From CAJJDF01 sp964021785 (GTDB taxonomy: Bacteria; Bacteroidota; Bacteroidia; Flavobacteriales_D; CAJJDF01), in contig CAXIAX010000003.1 of NCBI GenBank assembly GCA_964021785.1, positions 7,862 through 71,861 of the forward strand: 64,000 nt of DNA, in the 5' to 3' direction. This document shows, in pieces, positions 25,744 to 35,121 of the stretch; positions within the stretch are counted from its first letter, which is position 1, and each line of letters starts with the position of its first letter. The notes beneath the pieces were generated by a model. It ran no database searches, was not told the DNA's origin, and was given only the letters and a program-made list of their open reading frames with translations. The translations under genes and the position numbers were made by a program.

Positions 25744-25751
25744 TACCTTTG
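25744..25751 (+). promoter_or_regulatory. -7 promoter element of the methyltransferase gene
   Basis: TACCTTTG matches TAnnTTTG and ends 23 bases before the ATG. No TTTG box is found at the usual spacing. Confidence 0.45.
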
Positions 25752-25774
25752 TAAAAAAATAATAAGACACAACA

Positions 25775-26617
25775 ATGCAAACAACCTATTCTCAAAACTG
25801 GAAAGATTACGAATTACTAGATGCTGGAGACGGTAAAAAACTAGAAAGATGGGGAGACATTGTTACAGTGAGACCTGATAGAAATGCTTATTTCCCTGCT
25901 GTACTAACAGAAAAGGAATGGGCTATGAAAACTGATTTTGAATTTGTAGAAGAAACTACAACTTCTGGTCAATGGGTAAAAAGATCTGATGCACCTGACC
26001 AATGGCAAATTAAATTTGGAAAGGCTGTAATGAATTTAAAACTTACAAACTACAAACACATAGGGATTTTCCCAGAGCAACAAGCTAACTGGGAATACAT
26101 TCAAAACAAAATACAAAAAGATCACAAAGTTCTTAATCTTTTTGGATACACAGGAGCCGCATCTATTATTGCAAAAATAAACCAAGCTGAAGTAATTCAC
26201 TGCGATAGTGTGAAAAACGTATTAAACTGGGGTAAAGAGAACATGGAGTCTTCTGAAGTAGAGGGTATAAAATGGGTATTGGAAGATGCTCTAAAATTTG
26301 CACAAAGAGAAGTAAAAAGAGGAAACAAATACAATGCTATCATAATGGATCCTCCTGCTTTTGGTATTGGAGTGAAAAAAGAAAGATGGAAATTGGAAAA
26401 TAAATTTTCTGAATTACTTAAAGCTGCTAAAGAATTAATTGAAGACAAAGGATTTATTATTGTAAATACTTATTCTCCTAAGTTAGACGCCAAAGAAATA
26501 AAAAGAATTGCTAGTTCTATTTTCAACCAACAAAAAGTAGAAGTTACACGACTATCTATGAAAACTGTTACTGGAAAAAGATTAGATTTTGGTGAATTGA
26601 CTAGAATTCAATTCTAA
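25775..26617 (+). CDS. Class I SAM-dependent methyltransferase, RlmI/RlmK-like
   Basis: This 280-residue protein has SAM-binding motif I VLNLFGYTGAASI, acidic motif II near VIHCDSVKNVL and the catalytic IMDPPAFGIGVKKE, the DPPxF signature of base methyltransferases such as the 23S rRNA 5-methylcytosine enzymes RlmI and RlmK. It lacks the PUA domain of RlmI at its N-terminus; a roughly 90-residue segment with EWAMKTDFEFVEETT takes its place. The substrate is therefore probably RNA, but not proven. It stands alone between radC and a lipoprotein gene. Confidence 0.85.
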   Translation: MQTTYSQNWKDYELLDAGDGKKLERWGDIVTVRPDRNAYFPAVLTEKEWAMKTDFEFVEETTTSGQWVKRSDAPDQWQIKFGKAVMNLKLTNYKHIGIFPEQQANWEYIQNKIQKDHKVLNLFGYTGAASIIAKINQAEVIHCDSVKNVLNWGKENMESSEVEGIKWVLEDALKFAQREVKRGNKYNAIIMDPPAFGIGVKKERWKLENKFSELLKAAKELIEDKGFIIVNTYSPKLDAKEIKRIASSIFNQQKVEVTRLSMKTVTGKRLDFGELTRIQF

Positions 26618-26684
26618 ACATTTTCAAATAATTATCGTTTTATTCTGTTACTTAATTCTAAAAATGAATTAAAAGGATAAAACT

Positions 26685-27593
26685 ATGAAAACTATTTTCT
26701 TACTCCTTTTCGTTTCTATTCTACTAAATTCATGTGATACGGGATTAATAAAGAAAGAAAACAAGGCACTTACCACTCACAATATTGTTGAGACAAAAGT
26801 AACTCCCCTATTCTACAAACCAATAATCAGAAGAGACTCTATCATTAAAAACCTAAAGCAGAAAATTGAAAACGAGCAAGCTCTTGTGGTTCATGTTTTT
26901 GTTCCGCTTTGCGATAATGAAAACCAAGGCATTGTACCTACTTCCGCAAAACTAGGAAATGGACTAGATTTGAGAAATAATTTGTACTGGGGAGTTCGTC
27001 ATGGGATGAAAACAATTTTTAAACTGAACAAAAACTGGAAATTAATAGCTACAACTATCCCAACAGACACCAATGTACTGGAAAGAGTTATTTATCAAAG
27101 AAAATATGGAAAAGCAACTGTAAATCTTGTGATGGATGCTTACCGAGGAGATAAAATGAAGGAAACATTAGAAGATTATTTTAATTCTATTGCCGAGAAC
27201 AAACTAGACTCTATCTATACTATTCCTAAAACTATTCCAATTTATGGAAATGCAGATTTATTGGTATTTAATGGGCATAATGGATTAATGGATACTGAGA
27301 TTTCATATAAAATAACCCAAACCAATATCCGTGAAAAAGATGCTATTTCTATAGCGTGCAGTTCTAAATATTATTTCGAAAATCATTATAAAAAAATGAA
27401 TGCATTCCCACTAGTCGTAACAAACTACAGCCTATATCCTGGAGGTTTTATTTTGGAAGGAATAATAGATAAATGGGCTACATTTAATACGGATGAAAAA
27501 ATAAGACAAGAAGCGGGAAATTCTTACCACGAAGTAAAAAAATGTGGATTAAAAGGAGCTAGAAATATTTTTCATTCCGGTTGGGAGAAGTAA
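26685..27593 (+). CDS. Lipoprotein of unknown family with a clan CD (caspase-fold) like His/Cys arrangement
   Basis: This 302-residue protein has a lipoprotein signal with lipobox LLNSC (C17). I recognise no named family. The order of predicted elements is strand ALVVHVFVPL, helix, strand TVNLVMDAY, helix KMKETLEDYFNSIAE, strand DLLVFNGHNG with H198, and strand DAISIACSS with C225, which resembles the caspase/gingipain fold where a His-Gly and a Cys follow consecutive strands. This is an inference from motif order only. WGVRHGM near residue 102 and PLCDNENQ near 74 may also be functional. The next gene, 20 bases on, encodes a cyclase-family enzyme, so both are probably one transcript. Confidence 0.7.
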   Translation: MKTIFLLLFVSILLNSCDTGLIKKENKALTTHNIVETKVTPLFYKPIIRRDSIIKNLKQKIENEQALVVHVFVPLCDNENQGIVPTSAKLGNGLDLRNNLYWGVRHGMKTIFKLNKNWKLIATTIPTDTNVLERVIYQRKYGKATVNLVMDAYRGDKMKETLEDYFNSIAENKLDSIYTIPKTIPIYGNADLLVFNGHNGLMDTEISYKITQTNIREKDAISIACSSKYYFENHYKKMNAFPLVVTNYSLYPGGFILEGIIDKWATFNTDEKIRQEAGNSYHEVKKCGLKGARNIFHSGWEK

Positions 27594-27613
27594 TATATTC
27601 TTTATCTTTAAGA

Positions 27614-28387
27614 ATGATTTCAGAAATAAAACTTAAAGGAAAAACTTATCAGTTTGATTTATCCAAACCGATAGATATTTCTATGCAGCTTTCTACAAAG
27701 AAAGAAAACTCTAGCGCTTGGTATGTAAACCCTGTAAAAATAGAACCTGTAAAAGGAGACGGATTTGTGGGAAGTGTAGCTCAAGGAGGCTCTGTTAATT
27801 TTAGAGACATTACATTTAACCCTCACGGAAACGGAACTCACACAGAATCTGTGGGACATATTGCAAAAGAAATTTACTCTATAAATAAAACCCTTTCTAA
27901 GTTTCATTTCATGGCTTTGGTTATTTCTGTAGAGCCAGAAATATGCACCAAAAAGGAAGGAACAAGAACTGTAGGAGATAAAATTATAAGCCTAGATCAA
28001 ATAAAAAGCGCATTAGGGAATCACAAGCCCGAAGCTATTGTAATAAGAACAACTCCCAATACGGAAGAAAAACTAACAAGACAATATTCTAACTCTAACC
28101 CTGCTTACCTGTGCCATAAAGCTGCAGCTTATATTACTGAGAACGAAATAGATCATTTATTAATTGATTTACCCTCGGTAGATAAAGAAGTAGATAAAGG
28201 TGAATTATTAAGTCACAAAGCTTTTTGGAAGTACCCAGAAAACACACAATTTCACAAAACAATTACTGAGTTTGTGTTCGTTCCTAATGAAGTAGCAGAT
28301 GGAGAATATTTATTGAATCTTCAAATTGCCCCTTTTGAAAATGATGCTAGCCCAAGTAAACCAACTTTATATAAAGTGATAAATTAA
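27614..28387 (+). CDS. Cyclase family protein (kynurenine formamidase-like metalloenzyme)
   Basis: The protein has 257 residues from the ATG at 27614; an earlier GTG-like extension overlapping the previous gene is not preferred. The family's metal-binding signature is present as HGNGTHTESVGH (H71, H76, H82), close to the HxGTHxDxPxH pattern of KynB-type cyclases, with Glu instead of Asp at the middle position. Known members hydrolyse N-formylkynurenine or isatin, or act as amidohydrolases; no kynurenine pathway genes are here, so the substrate is open. It has no signal peptide and should be cytoplasmic. It is 20 bases behind the clan CD-like lipoprotein. Confidence 0.85.
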   Translation: MISEIKLKGKTYQFDLSKPIDISMQLSTKKENSSAWYVNPVKIEPVKGDGFVGSVAQGGSVNFRDITFNPHGNGTHTESVGHIAKEIYSINKTLSKFHFMALVISVEPEICTKKEGTRTVGDKIISLDQIKSALGNHKPEAIVIRTTPNTEEKLTRQYSNSNPAYLCHKAAAYITENEIDHLLIDLPSVDKEVDKGELLSHKAFWKYPENTQFHKTITEFVFVPNEVADGEYLLNLQIAPFENDASPSKPTLYKVIN

Positions 28388-28437
28388 TAATGGAATAATT
28401 ATTGATTATACTAAACCAAATTAAAACAATCATCTCA

Positions 28438-29706
28438 GTGAAGAAAACATTACTATTCTTTCTAATACTTTTTACCCAACTCACACTTGTTGCAAAAGAC
28501 GGTTACATTATAAATTTCGAAACTAAAAACCTACAAGGAAAAACTATTGAAATATCCCATTATTACGGATCTTCAAGAATATTTTACTCCAAAAACATTG
28601 TAGCAATTTCTGAAAACGAACAATCTGTTTCTGTCAAAGAAAACGCCAAAATCTTGGGAGGGATTTATAAAATTAATTTCATTGGACAAAAAAACTACAA
28701 GGATATAATCATAGACAATGGCGACAGCCTGTCATTTAGTATTGATGGAATTGATATTGCGAACTTAACTGTATTAAACTCCGAAAAAAATAAACTTTTC
28801 TTTTTATATCCAAGTATTCAAAATGATTCTATTATTTCTACTTTTTTATCAAACCATTCCAAATCCGTGGGTTCTCTGTTTTTTAAACTAGAAGCCAAAC
28901 GAAGAAATGTTCCTGCTTATTATTCCAAAAGAGCAGAATATCAAAGAACATTTTGGGACTCTATTGATTTAAAAAATGATCAATTAAGGTATTTACCAAA
29001 CATTTACAAAACACTAAACCTCTTTAATGAGCTGCAACCAATTAATGATTCTTTGTATTCTAGATCCATGAATCAAGTCTTAAATCAAGTAGAAACTAAT
29101 TCTGATAATTTTGAATTTTATCTTACCTGGTATTTTAAAAACATGAGATACCAACAGCTATACTATTTGGATAATACATTTATTAATACCTATAAAAAGT
29201 ATTTTGACACCTTAAATATAGAATTCAAAAACCTAAGTAGTTTTAGATCTATTGAAAGAACTTATGATGATGTATTTGCAAATAAAAAGGGAGAAGTAAT
29301 CTCTGATTTTAACTTTCTAGATAGCAATGACTCTACTTATACTTTATCCAAAATATACCCTAATAACGACTATACACTTATTGCTTTTTACGACCCATAT
29401 TGTTCTCACTGTCAAAAAGCTATGCCAAAAATTAGTCTTTTGTTTTCTGAATTGAAAGCTACTAGCGGCAAAAAAATTGAAACAATCGGCATGCTAAATG
29501 CTTATGAAAAAGAAGGATGGAAAGAATTTATTGCAGAAAATAACATGACAAATTGGATAAATCTGTATTCTAAAGACCCAAACAAAGAATATCAAGAAGA
29601 CTTTAACAGTTATTCTAATCCAAGATTTTTCTTAGTAGACAGGAACGGAATTCTCGTAAGTAGATCGGGAGACACAAAAATATTGTATAGTATTATTAAA
29701 CAATAA
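28438..29706 (+). CDS. TlpA-like periplasmic thiol-disulfide protein
   Basis: From a GTG at 28438 the protein has 422 residues and a clean signal peptide (VKKTLLFFLILFTQLTLVA); a TTG at 28402 would add 12 residues that disturb it. The C-terminal third is a thioredoxin-like domain with CSHC (C322, C325) in FYDPYCSHCQKAMPK. The N-terminal part resembles the DUF4369-type beta domain that often precedes such domains in Bacteroidota, followed by a helical region. It may reduce or isomerise disulfides in the periplasm. The gene sits 50 bases after the cyclase gene and 3 bases before an MmcQ/YjbR gene, consistent with an operon. Confidence 0.82.
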   Translation: MKKTLLFFLILFTQLTLVAKDGYIINFETKNLQGKTIEISHYYGSSRIFYSKNIVAISENEQSVSVKENAKILGGIYKINFIGQKNYKDIIIDNGDSLSFSIDGIDIANLTVLNSEKNKLFFLYPSIQNDSIISTFLSNHSKSVGSLFFKLEAKRRNVPAYYSKRAEYQRTFWDSIDLKNDQLRYLPNIYKTLNLFNELQPINDSLYSRSMNQVLNQVETNSDNFEFYLTWYFKNMRYQQLYYLDNTFINTYKKYFDTLNIEFKNLSSFRSIERTYDDVFANKKGEVISDFNFLDSNDSTYTLSKIYPNNDYTLIAFYDPYCSHCQKAMPKISLLFSELKATSGKKIETIGMLNAYEKEGWKEFIAENNMTNWINLYSKDPNKEYQEDFNSYSNPRFFLVDRNGILVSRSGDTKILYSIIKQ

Positions 29707-29709
29707 TTT

Positions 29710-30066
29710 ATGAATATTGAAGAATATAGAGAGTATTGCATTAGCAAACCTGGTGTAACCGAAAGTTTCCCGTTTGACCAAAATACTCTTGTATTTAAAG
29801 TGATGAATAAGATGTTTGCACTTACCAATGTAGAAGGATTTGCCAGTATAAATCTTAAATGCGATCCCGATTACGCCATAGAACTACGAGAACAACACGA
29901 AGGAATTAAACCCGGATATCATATGAGTAAAAAACACTGGAACACGTGCATGACCGATAATGATGTGCCAGATGATTTATTACGTAAATTGATTGATGAC
30001 TCTTATAATTTGATAGTTAGCAAACTAACAAAAGCACTAAAACAAGAGCTTGAAGATTTAAAGTAA
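29710..30066 (+). CDS. MmcQ/YjbR family protein
   Basis: This 118-residue protein has the family pattern: N-terminal IEEYREYCISKPGVTESFPF, then a central VFKVMNKMFAL strand and the KPGYHMSKKHWNTC segment (about residues 70-83) with the conserved His-Trp. The fold is known to bind DNA in YjbR, but physiological targets are unknown. It begins 3 bases after the stop of the TlpA-like gene and is followed by about 65 bases and the DUF502 gene. Confidence 0.88.
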   Translation: MNIEEYREYCISKPGVTESFPFDQNTLVFKVMNKMFALTNVEGFASINLKCDPDYAIELREQHEGIKPGYHMSKKHWNTCMTDNDVPDDLLRKLIDDSYNLIVSKLTKALKQELEDLK

Positions 30067-30130
30067 ATTTTAAACATTTAATTAAAAAAGAATCGAAATT
30101 TAAGATTACTTTTAATCATAAAATTATACA

Positions 30131-30724
30131 ATGAGAAACAATAAAATATTCAAATATTTCATAGCAGGACTAGTTTACCTACTTCCTTTGGTGGTATTTG
30201 GCTATGTGCTTTACGAAGCATTTATATTAATAGATGGAATTATCCCCGTAGAATACAACAAAATACCTGGATTAGGGATTCTTATTATTGTTGCATTTTT
30301 AACTGTGTTTGGATGGTTTACTACTGTTTCTAAAATTGATGATATTGCAAAACAATACTTTTTCAAAGCCTTGAATAAAGTACCTGTATTAAAGAGTATT
30401 TATTCTACTTTAGAGGATGTTTCTTCGGCATTGGTAGGAAACAAAAAGACTTTTGACAAACCTGTATTAGTCAAGTTATCCAAAAATCACGACATGGAAA
30501 GAATTGGCTTTATTGCCAAAGAAGACCTAGAGTTTTTGGGAATAGGCAAAGATAAGATTGCTGTTGCTCTTCCTTTCACATTCAGTTACATGAGTAAAAT
30601 AATAATTGTTCCCATAGAAAACGTAACTCCGATTAAAGCGAAATCATCTGAAGTAATGAAATTTTTACTTTCTGGAGGAATTACTGAAGAAGAAATGAGA
30701 GAAAAAATAGAAATTGAGGAGTAA
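30131..30724 (+). CDS. DUF502 membrane protein
   Basis: This 197-residue inner-membrane protein has two transmembrane segments at about residues 10-30 (FIAGLVYLLPLVVFGYVLYEAF) and 47-66 (LGILIIVAFLTVFGWFTTV), then a soluble domain with the DUF502 phrases PVLKSIYSTLEDV and ALPFTFSYMSKIIIVP. The function of the family is unknown. It converges on dapF with only 7 bases between the stop codons. Confidence 0.87.
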   Translation: MRNNKIFKYFIAGLVYLLPLVVFGYVLYEAFILIDGIIPVEYNKIPGLGILIIVAFLTVFGWFTTVSKIDDIAKQYFFKALNKVPVLKSIYSTLEDVSSALVGNKKTFDKPVLVKLSKNHDMERIGFIAKEDLEFLGIGKDKIAVALPFTFSYMSKIIIVPIENVTPIKAKSSEVMKFLLSGGITEEEMREKIEIEE

Positions 30725-30731
30725 AATCTTT

Positions 30732-31505
30732 TTAAATCTCAATTTCTCCAAAGAATACGCTTTCACCCTTCCCTATCAACCAAATATCTTTAAACTCATT
30801 TGCCGATACTTTATTGAATTTTATTTGCAATTCACCTCCTTGTACTTTTATTGTTACTGGTGAGGCTAGATTATGCTTAAGAGCTCCACTCAAAGCCACA
30901 GCAGTTGCTCCCGTTCCACAAGATAATGTTTCGTCCTCTACCCCTCTTTCGTAAGTTCTTATTTCCAATGAATCTGCATTTTTCTGTACATAATTCACAT
31001 TTGTTCCTTGCTCCTTAAACCTTGTATTGTACCTCACTTTGTGAGCCTCAGTTACAATATCTATGCTTTGCACATCTTCTTTATATTCTATATAATGAGG
31101 TGAACCAGTATTAATGAAATAATAGTTATCTCCCGCCTCTACTTGTTGTACATTCCCCATTTTCAACTCCACAATATCCTTATCAATAGTAGCTTCATGT
31201 ATTCCATCTATTGCTAAGAAAGTCGTATTCGTTTCTATGATATTCAAATACTTTGCAAAAGCTACAGCACATCTACTTCCGTTTCCACAGAAACTTTTTG
31301 TTCCGTCTGCGTTAAAATATATCATTTCAAAATCTACCGAATCATGATTTTCTATCAAGATTAATCCATCTGCACCAATCCCAAATCTTCTGTCGCACAA
31401 TTGCGCTACCAATTTCAAATTGTTTTTATCGAACACAGAATTCCTGTTGTCAATCATTACAAAATCGTTTCCTGTACCTTGGTATTTATGAAATTTCAAA
31501 CTCAT
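30732..31505 (-). CDS. dapF: Diaminopimelate epimerase DapF
   Basis: This 257-residue enzyme has the two catalytic cysteines, C73 in SFCGNGSRC and C196 in ETLSCGTGATA, of the DapF family. It converts LL- to meso-diaminopimelate for lysine and peptidoglycan synthesis. The length and fold motifs are normal (NDFVMIDN near residue 13). It is last in a minus-strand operon after a rhomboid protease and a small DUF6576-type gene; the gap between that gene and dapF is one base. Confidence 0.95.
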   Translation of the reverse strand: MSLKFHKYQGTGNDFVMIDNRNSVFDKNNLKLVAQLCDRRFGIGADGLILIENHDSVDFEMIYFNADGTKSFCGNGSRCAVAFAKYLNIIETNTTFLAIDGIHEATIDKDIVELKMGNVQQVEAGDNYYFINTGSPHYIEYKEDVQSIDIVTEAHKVRYNTRFKEQGTNVNYVQKNADSLEIRTYERGVEDETLSCGTGATAVALSGALKHNLASPVTIKVQGGELQIKFNKVSANEFKDIWLIGKGESVFFGEIEI

Positions 31506-31506
31506 G

Positions 31507-31731
31507 TTATTTTATCTTTTTAGATTGTCTATCTAGAAATTCTTTCTCTTTGGCCGTTAAGCTCTCTATTCCTTTTTTACTAATCTTATCCAGTAATAAA
31601 TCTACTTTTTCTCTCTTTTTCGCCTCCATTTGGTTGTACGAATAATCGTCTCTAGGAACCCTTTTATTTTCCTCAAGTAAAGTGCTATTTCCTATTCCCA
31701 GCCAACTCTTAATTTTATCTAAAAATCCCAT
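31507..31731 (-). CDS. Small protein with DUF6576-like tail
   Basis: This 74-residue protein begins GFLDKIKSWLGIG, a short amphipathic stretch, and ends with a helix of about 30 residues (VDLLLDKISKKGIESLTAKE, then KEFLDRQSKK at residues 43-72). The same end is found at the C-terminus of the rhomboid protein encoded just upstream (INAILSKVKNSGYESLTRKE then DLLFSQSKK), with about 15 of 30 identical positions. No catalytic motif is present. It lies 3 bases after the rhomboid stop and 1 base before dapF. Confidence 0.75.
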   Translation of the reverse strand: MGFLDKIKSWLGIGNSTLLEENKRVPRDDYSYNQMEAKKREKVDLLLDKISKKGIESLTAKEKEFLDRQSKKIK

Positions 31732-31734
31732 ATT

Positions 31735-32652
31735 CTACTTTTTTGATTGTGAGAATAATAAATCTTTTTCTTTTCTTGTCAAACTCTCATATCCTGAGTT
31801 TTTCACCTTACTAAGAATAGCATTAATGTTTTCTTTATTCGTTTTATTTGGCGCATCAGTAGAAGTAGCCTTTTGCTTCCCTCCCCTTTTTACTTTTAAT
31901 TTTGGTTTTCTTTTTACAACTGTTTTCGAAAAATTTAAAGAAAACAAATTATCTAAAAACGCCTCAAACCTCCTCAATATATTCTTCCCATCTTTGATAC
32001 GTGTAGCATACACAAAACCAAAAATTGCGCCACCCAAGTGCGATAACCAACCTCCTTGGTTTGCACCCTCCAGCCCTATACTTCCCTGCAATTTTATTAT
32101 ATCTAATAATATAAAAAAACCAACAATATAAAGTAATTTAATAGGTTGTGGTATAAACATCAATCGAATTTCATCATTGGGAAACATCACTCCTATTACT
32201 ACCATTATTGCAGTAACAGAAGCAGAAGCTCCAATTAAAATTCCATCAGAAAGCATTGTAAAAGCGGGTAGAAAATTATACCCAATCGTGAATAATAAAA
32301 AACCTGCAAAACCTCCCGCCAAGTATAAACTAAGCAGTTTTTTATTCCCTAGTTTATTTACAAAATAAGTCCCTGCAAAATATAACATTACCATGTTCCA
32401 AAACAAATGCCCTATTCCCGAAAGAGAATGAGCAAACATATAAGTTACAACTGTCCAAGGCTTAAAAATTAGCTCTGAAAAACTAGAAGAAGCTCCATAA
32501 TAGTTTGATATTTCAAAACTAGGCATTCCTAGTTTTATAAAAATTGAAACCAACAAGGAAACCACAAAAAAACCTACGTTTACCATAATGAGTTTTATGG
32601 CCATAGATCCTGCATTGAATTGTTGTTTAATATTCTCTTTAATTGTACTCAT
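31735..32652 (-). CDS. Rhomboid family intramembrane serine protease
   Basis: This 305-residue protein has six predicted membrane spans and the rhomboid dyad: Ser143 in GASAS (residues 141-145) and His205 in GGWLSHLGGAIFG, plus GHLFWNM with N86 in the second helix. The cytoplasmic tail (about 240-305) is Lys-rich and ends with a DUF6576-like helix. It would cleave membrane proteins within the bilayer. The start codon overlaps upstream coding context of the plus-strand cargo gene only in non-coding sequence. It is first in an operon with the DUF6576-like small gene and dapF. Confidence 0.92.
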   Translation of the reverse strand: MSTIKENIKQQFNAGSMAIKLIMVNVGFFVVSLLVSIFIKLGMPSFEISNYYGASSSFSELIFKPWTVVTYMFAHSLSGIGHLFWNMVMLYFAGTYFVNKLGNKKLLSLYLAGGFAGFLLFTIGYNFLPAFTMLSDGILIGASASVTAIMVVIGVMFPNDEIRLMFIPQPIKLLYIVGFFILLDIIKLQGSIGLEGANQGGWLSHLGGAIFGFVYATRIKDGKNILRRFEAFLDNLFSLNFSKTVVKRKPKLKVKRGGKQKATSTDAPNKTNKENINAILSKVKNSGYESLTRKEKDLLFSQSKK

Positions 32653-32840
32653 TTATAAGTTGTATGAAAGTTCAAAATTACGAATTTTATCAAATAGAAA
32701 CCTTAATTAATCTAGGAAGATATCATTTCTCATTACTTTATAAAAAAAACAGGGGTTTTCGTGAATATTTGTCAAATATTAGAAATCAAAATTGTAATTT
32801 TAGTTTTAACTCACTGTATTCAAATCTAATCCTCGATATT

Positions 32841-35093
32841 ATGAAATTAATTTCAAAACTATTTACACTTTCATTCGCACTTATAACTTGCTCGTTATCA
32901 GTTTTTGGTCAGACTAGTTTTTTACCAAATAGTGATGTAAAAGTGATCCGAAATAGTGACACTTTAATGTTGCCATGGGCTGGAGGTCTTAACTTTGGTC
33001 AAGTATCTACAATAGATTTGAACTTAGATGGCGTAGAAGACCTTATTGTTTTTGATAGATCAGATTATAGAGTTCATCCTTTTGTAAATATAGGATCTCC
33101 CGGACATATAAAATTTAGATATGCTCCCGAATATTCTCACATCTTCCCAAAATCTATTGGTTGGATGCTTTTAAGAGATTATAATTGTGATGGTAAAAAA
33201 GATGTGTTTTATTCTAGTTCAGGAGGTGTATTAAGTGTAAGTAAAAACATATCTACCACCAAACTGGCTTTTGATTTGGTGAATGACAAAGTAGAGTCTG
33301 ATCAATATCCTGGAGGAAATATAGGAATATACATTCCCTCCTCTGATATACCTGCAATAGGAGATGTGGATCATGATGGAGATATTGATATTATAACATT
33401 TGGAGTTTTAGGAACTTCCCTAGAATTCCACAGAAACTATGGTATAGAAAACTACGCAACTTGCGACTCTATAGATTTCACTTTAAAAAACTACTGTTGG
33501 GGACATTTTCAAGAAATTGGTGTTAACACTAACAAATTAATCTTATTAGATACTTGTAATTTTAATGTTCCAAATCCTGAAAGCACAACTGGCGGAGGCT
33601 CTGGATCATCCAGACATGTAGGTTCTACAGTAACCATGTTTGATAATAATGGAGATAGCGTAATCGATTTATTATTGGGTGATGTAACCTTTAATAATAT
33701 AGTAATGGCGCAAAACGGAGGAACTGCTCCTAACCAAAACACAAGTATGACGCTTCAAGATACTGCTTTCCCTTCCTATGGTGTACCAATAGATTTGACT
33801 TTATTTCCAGGGACTTTCTTAGAGGACATAGACAATGATGGGATAAAAGATTTGATTGCTTCGCCAAACACATCTGACTTAGCTCAAAATTATGAAAGCA
33901 TGTGGTATTACAAAAACTTGGGTACCAATAACATTCCAAACTTCGAATTCATAAAAAAAGATTTATTGCAAGATGAAATGATTGAGTTGGGAGAAAACTC
34001 AATCCCTGAGTTATTTGATTATAATGCAGATGGCTTGTTAGATTTAGTAGTATCAAGCTATGGTTATTTTAATAGAGATAGTATTACTTATGATTGTAAA
34101 ATTTCTTTGTACAAAAATGTGGGTACGACACTAAATCCAATGTTTGAGTTTATAACAGAAGATTACCAAAACATTGCCGCTTTAAAGTTGGGAAATTCAC
34201 TTCACCCAACATTTGGAGATTTGGATGGAGATGGAGATGAAGAAATGATTCTTGGAAACAGTGAAGGTTATTTACACTTATTTGACAATACTGCTGGAGC
34301 AGGAAACACTGCCAACTTCACTATCGCGAGCTATAGATTACAAGATAATAATGGCGACACTATTGATGTAGGTCAATTCTCTGCACCACAATTATTCGAT
34401 TATGACAATGATGGAGATTTAGATTTAGTAATAGGAAAAGTAAACGGAAGCATTAGGTATTACAAAAACATTGGAACTACCTCTGCTTATAGTTTCCAAA
34501 AAATTACAGACAGTATGGGGAAAGTAGAAATACATGAACCTTGGGATTTATATGGAGCTGCAACAGGATATTGCACTCCCAAATTTGTAAGAGACGGAAG
34601 CACAGTAACCCTTTATTCTGGTAGCCAGCAAGGAGGAGTTTATTCTTATTCAGGAATTAATACTGCTAATCCTTTTCAGACATATATTATTGATACTGTA
34701 ATGCCAAAAGAACAAAACGGATTTAGAACTGTGCCGGTTCTATATGATTTTAAAAATGATGGAAATATGGATATGATTCTTGGTAACGTGAAAGGAGGAT
34801 TAAACTTTTACACCATGGGAGTTGGGTATCTTGGTGTTGATAAAAACTTGCCAGAAATTGATTTTGGACTATTTCCAAATCCAACTTCTAATATTATAAA
34901 CATACAGTTGGATCAGTCCATTTATAGAAACAACACTATGAAAATTCACAACTTACTGGGAGAACTTATCGAGATAAAAACAATCTCTACTTCTAAAACC
35001 ATAATTGATGTTTCTAATTACCCAAAAGGACTTTATTTAATTACGATAAACTCTGAACAGGGAAATAAAACAAAGAGGTTTATAGTTCAGTAA
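32841..35093 (+). CDS. Secreted FG-GAP/VCBS repeat protein with type A T9SS sorting domain
   Basis: The protein has 750 residues from the ATG at 32841, which gives a signal peptide (MKLISKLFTLSFALITCSLSVFGQ); a 66-codon upstream extension lacks protein-like composition and is dropped. The body carries beta-propeller repeats with calcium-binding DxDxDG loops: IGDVDHDGDID, FGDLDGDGDE and FDYDNDGDLD among others. The last 75 residues form a type A T9SS domain (FGLFPNPTSNIINIQL, then TIIDVSNYPKGLYLITI and a final KTKRFIVQ). It should be exported by the T9SS and remain at the surface or be released. A terminator follows. Confidence 0.9.
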   Translation: MKLISKLFTLSFALITCSLSVFGQTSFLPNSDVKVIRNSDTLMLPWAGGLNFGQVSTIDLNLDGVEDLIVFDRSDYRVHPFVNIGSPGHIKFRYAPEYSHIFPKSIGWMLLRDYNCDGKKDVFYSSSGGVLSVSKNISTTKLAFDLVNDKVESDQYPGGNIGIYIPSSDIPAIGDVDHDGDIDIITFGVLGTSLEFHRNYGIENYATCDSIDFTLKNYCWGHFQEIGVNTNKLILLDTCNFNVPNPESTTGGGSGSSRHVGSTVTMFDNNGDSVIDLLLGDVTFNNIVMAQNGGTAPNQNTSMTLQDTAFPSYGVPIDLTLFPGTFLEDIDNDGIKDLIASPNTSDLAQNYESMWYYKNLGTNNIPNFEFIKKDLLQDEMIELGENSIPELFDYNADGLLDLVVSSYGYFNRDSITYDCKISLYKNVGTTLNPMFEFITEDYQNIAALKLGNSLHPTFGDLDGDGDEEMILGNSEGYLHLFDNTAGAGNTANFTIASYRLQDNNGDTIDVGQFSAPQLFDYDNDGDLDLVIGKVNGSIRYYKNIGTTSAYSFQKITDSMGKVEIHEPWDLYGAATGYCTPKFVRDGSTVTLYSGSQQGGVYSYSGINTANPFQTYIIDTVMPKEQNGFRTVPVLYDFKNDGNMDMILGNVKGGLNFYTMGVGYLGVDKNLPEIDFGLFPNPTSNIINIQLDQSIYRNNTMKIHNLLGELIEIKTISTSKTIIDVSNYPKGLYLITINSEQGNKTKRFIVQ

Positions 35094-35121
35094 ATAACAG
35101 CATATAGTTACCTAAAATTAT

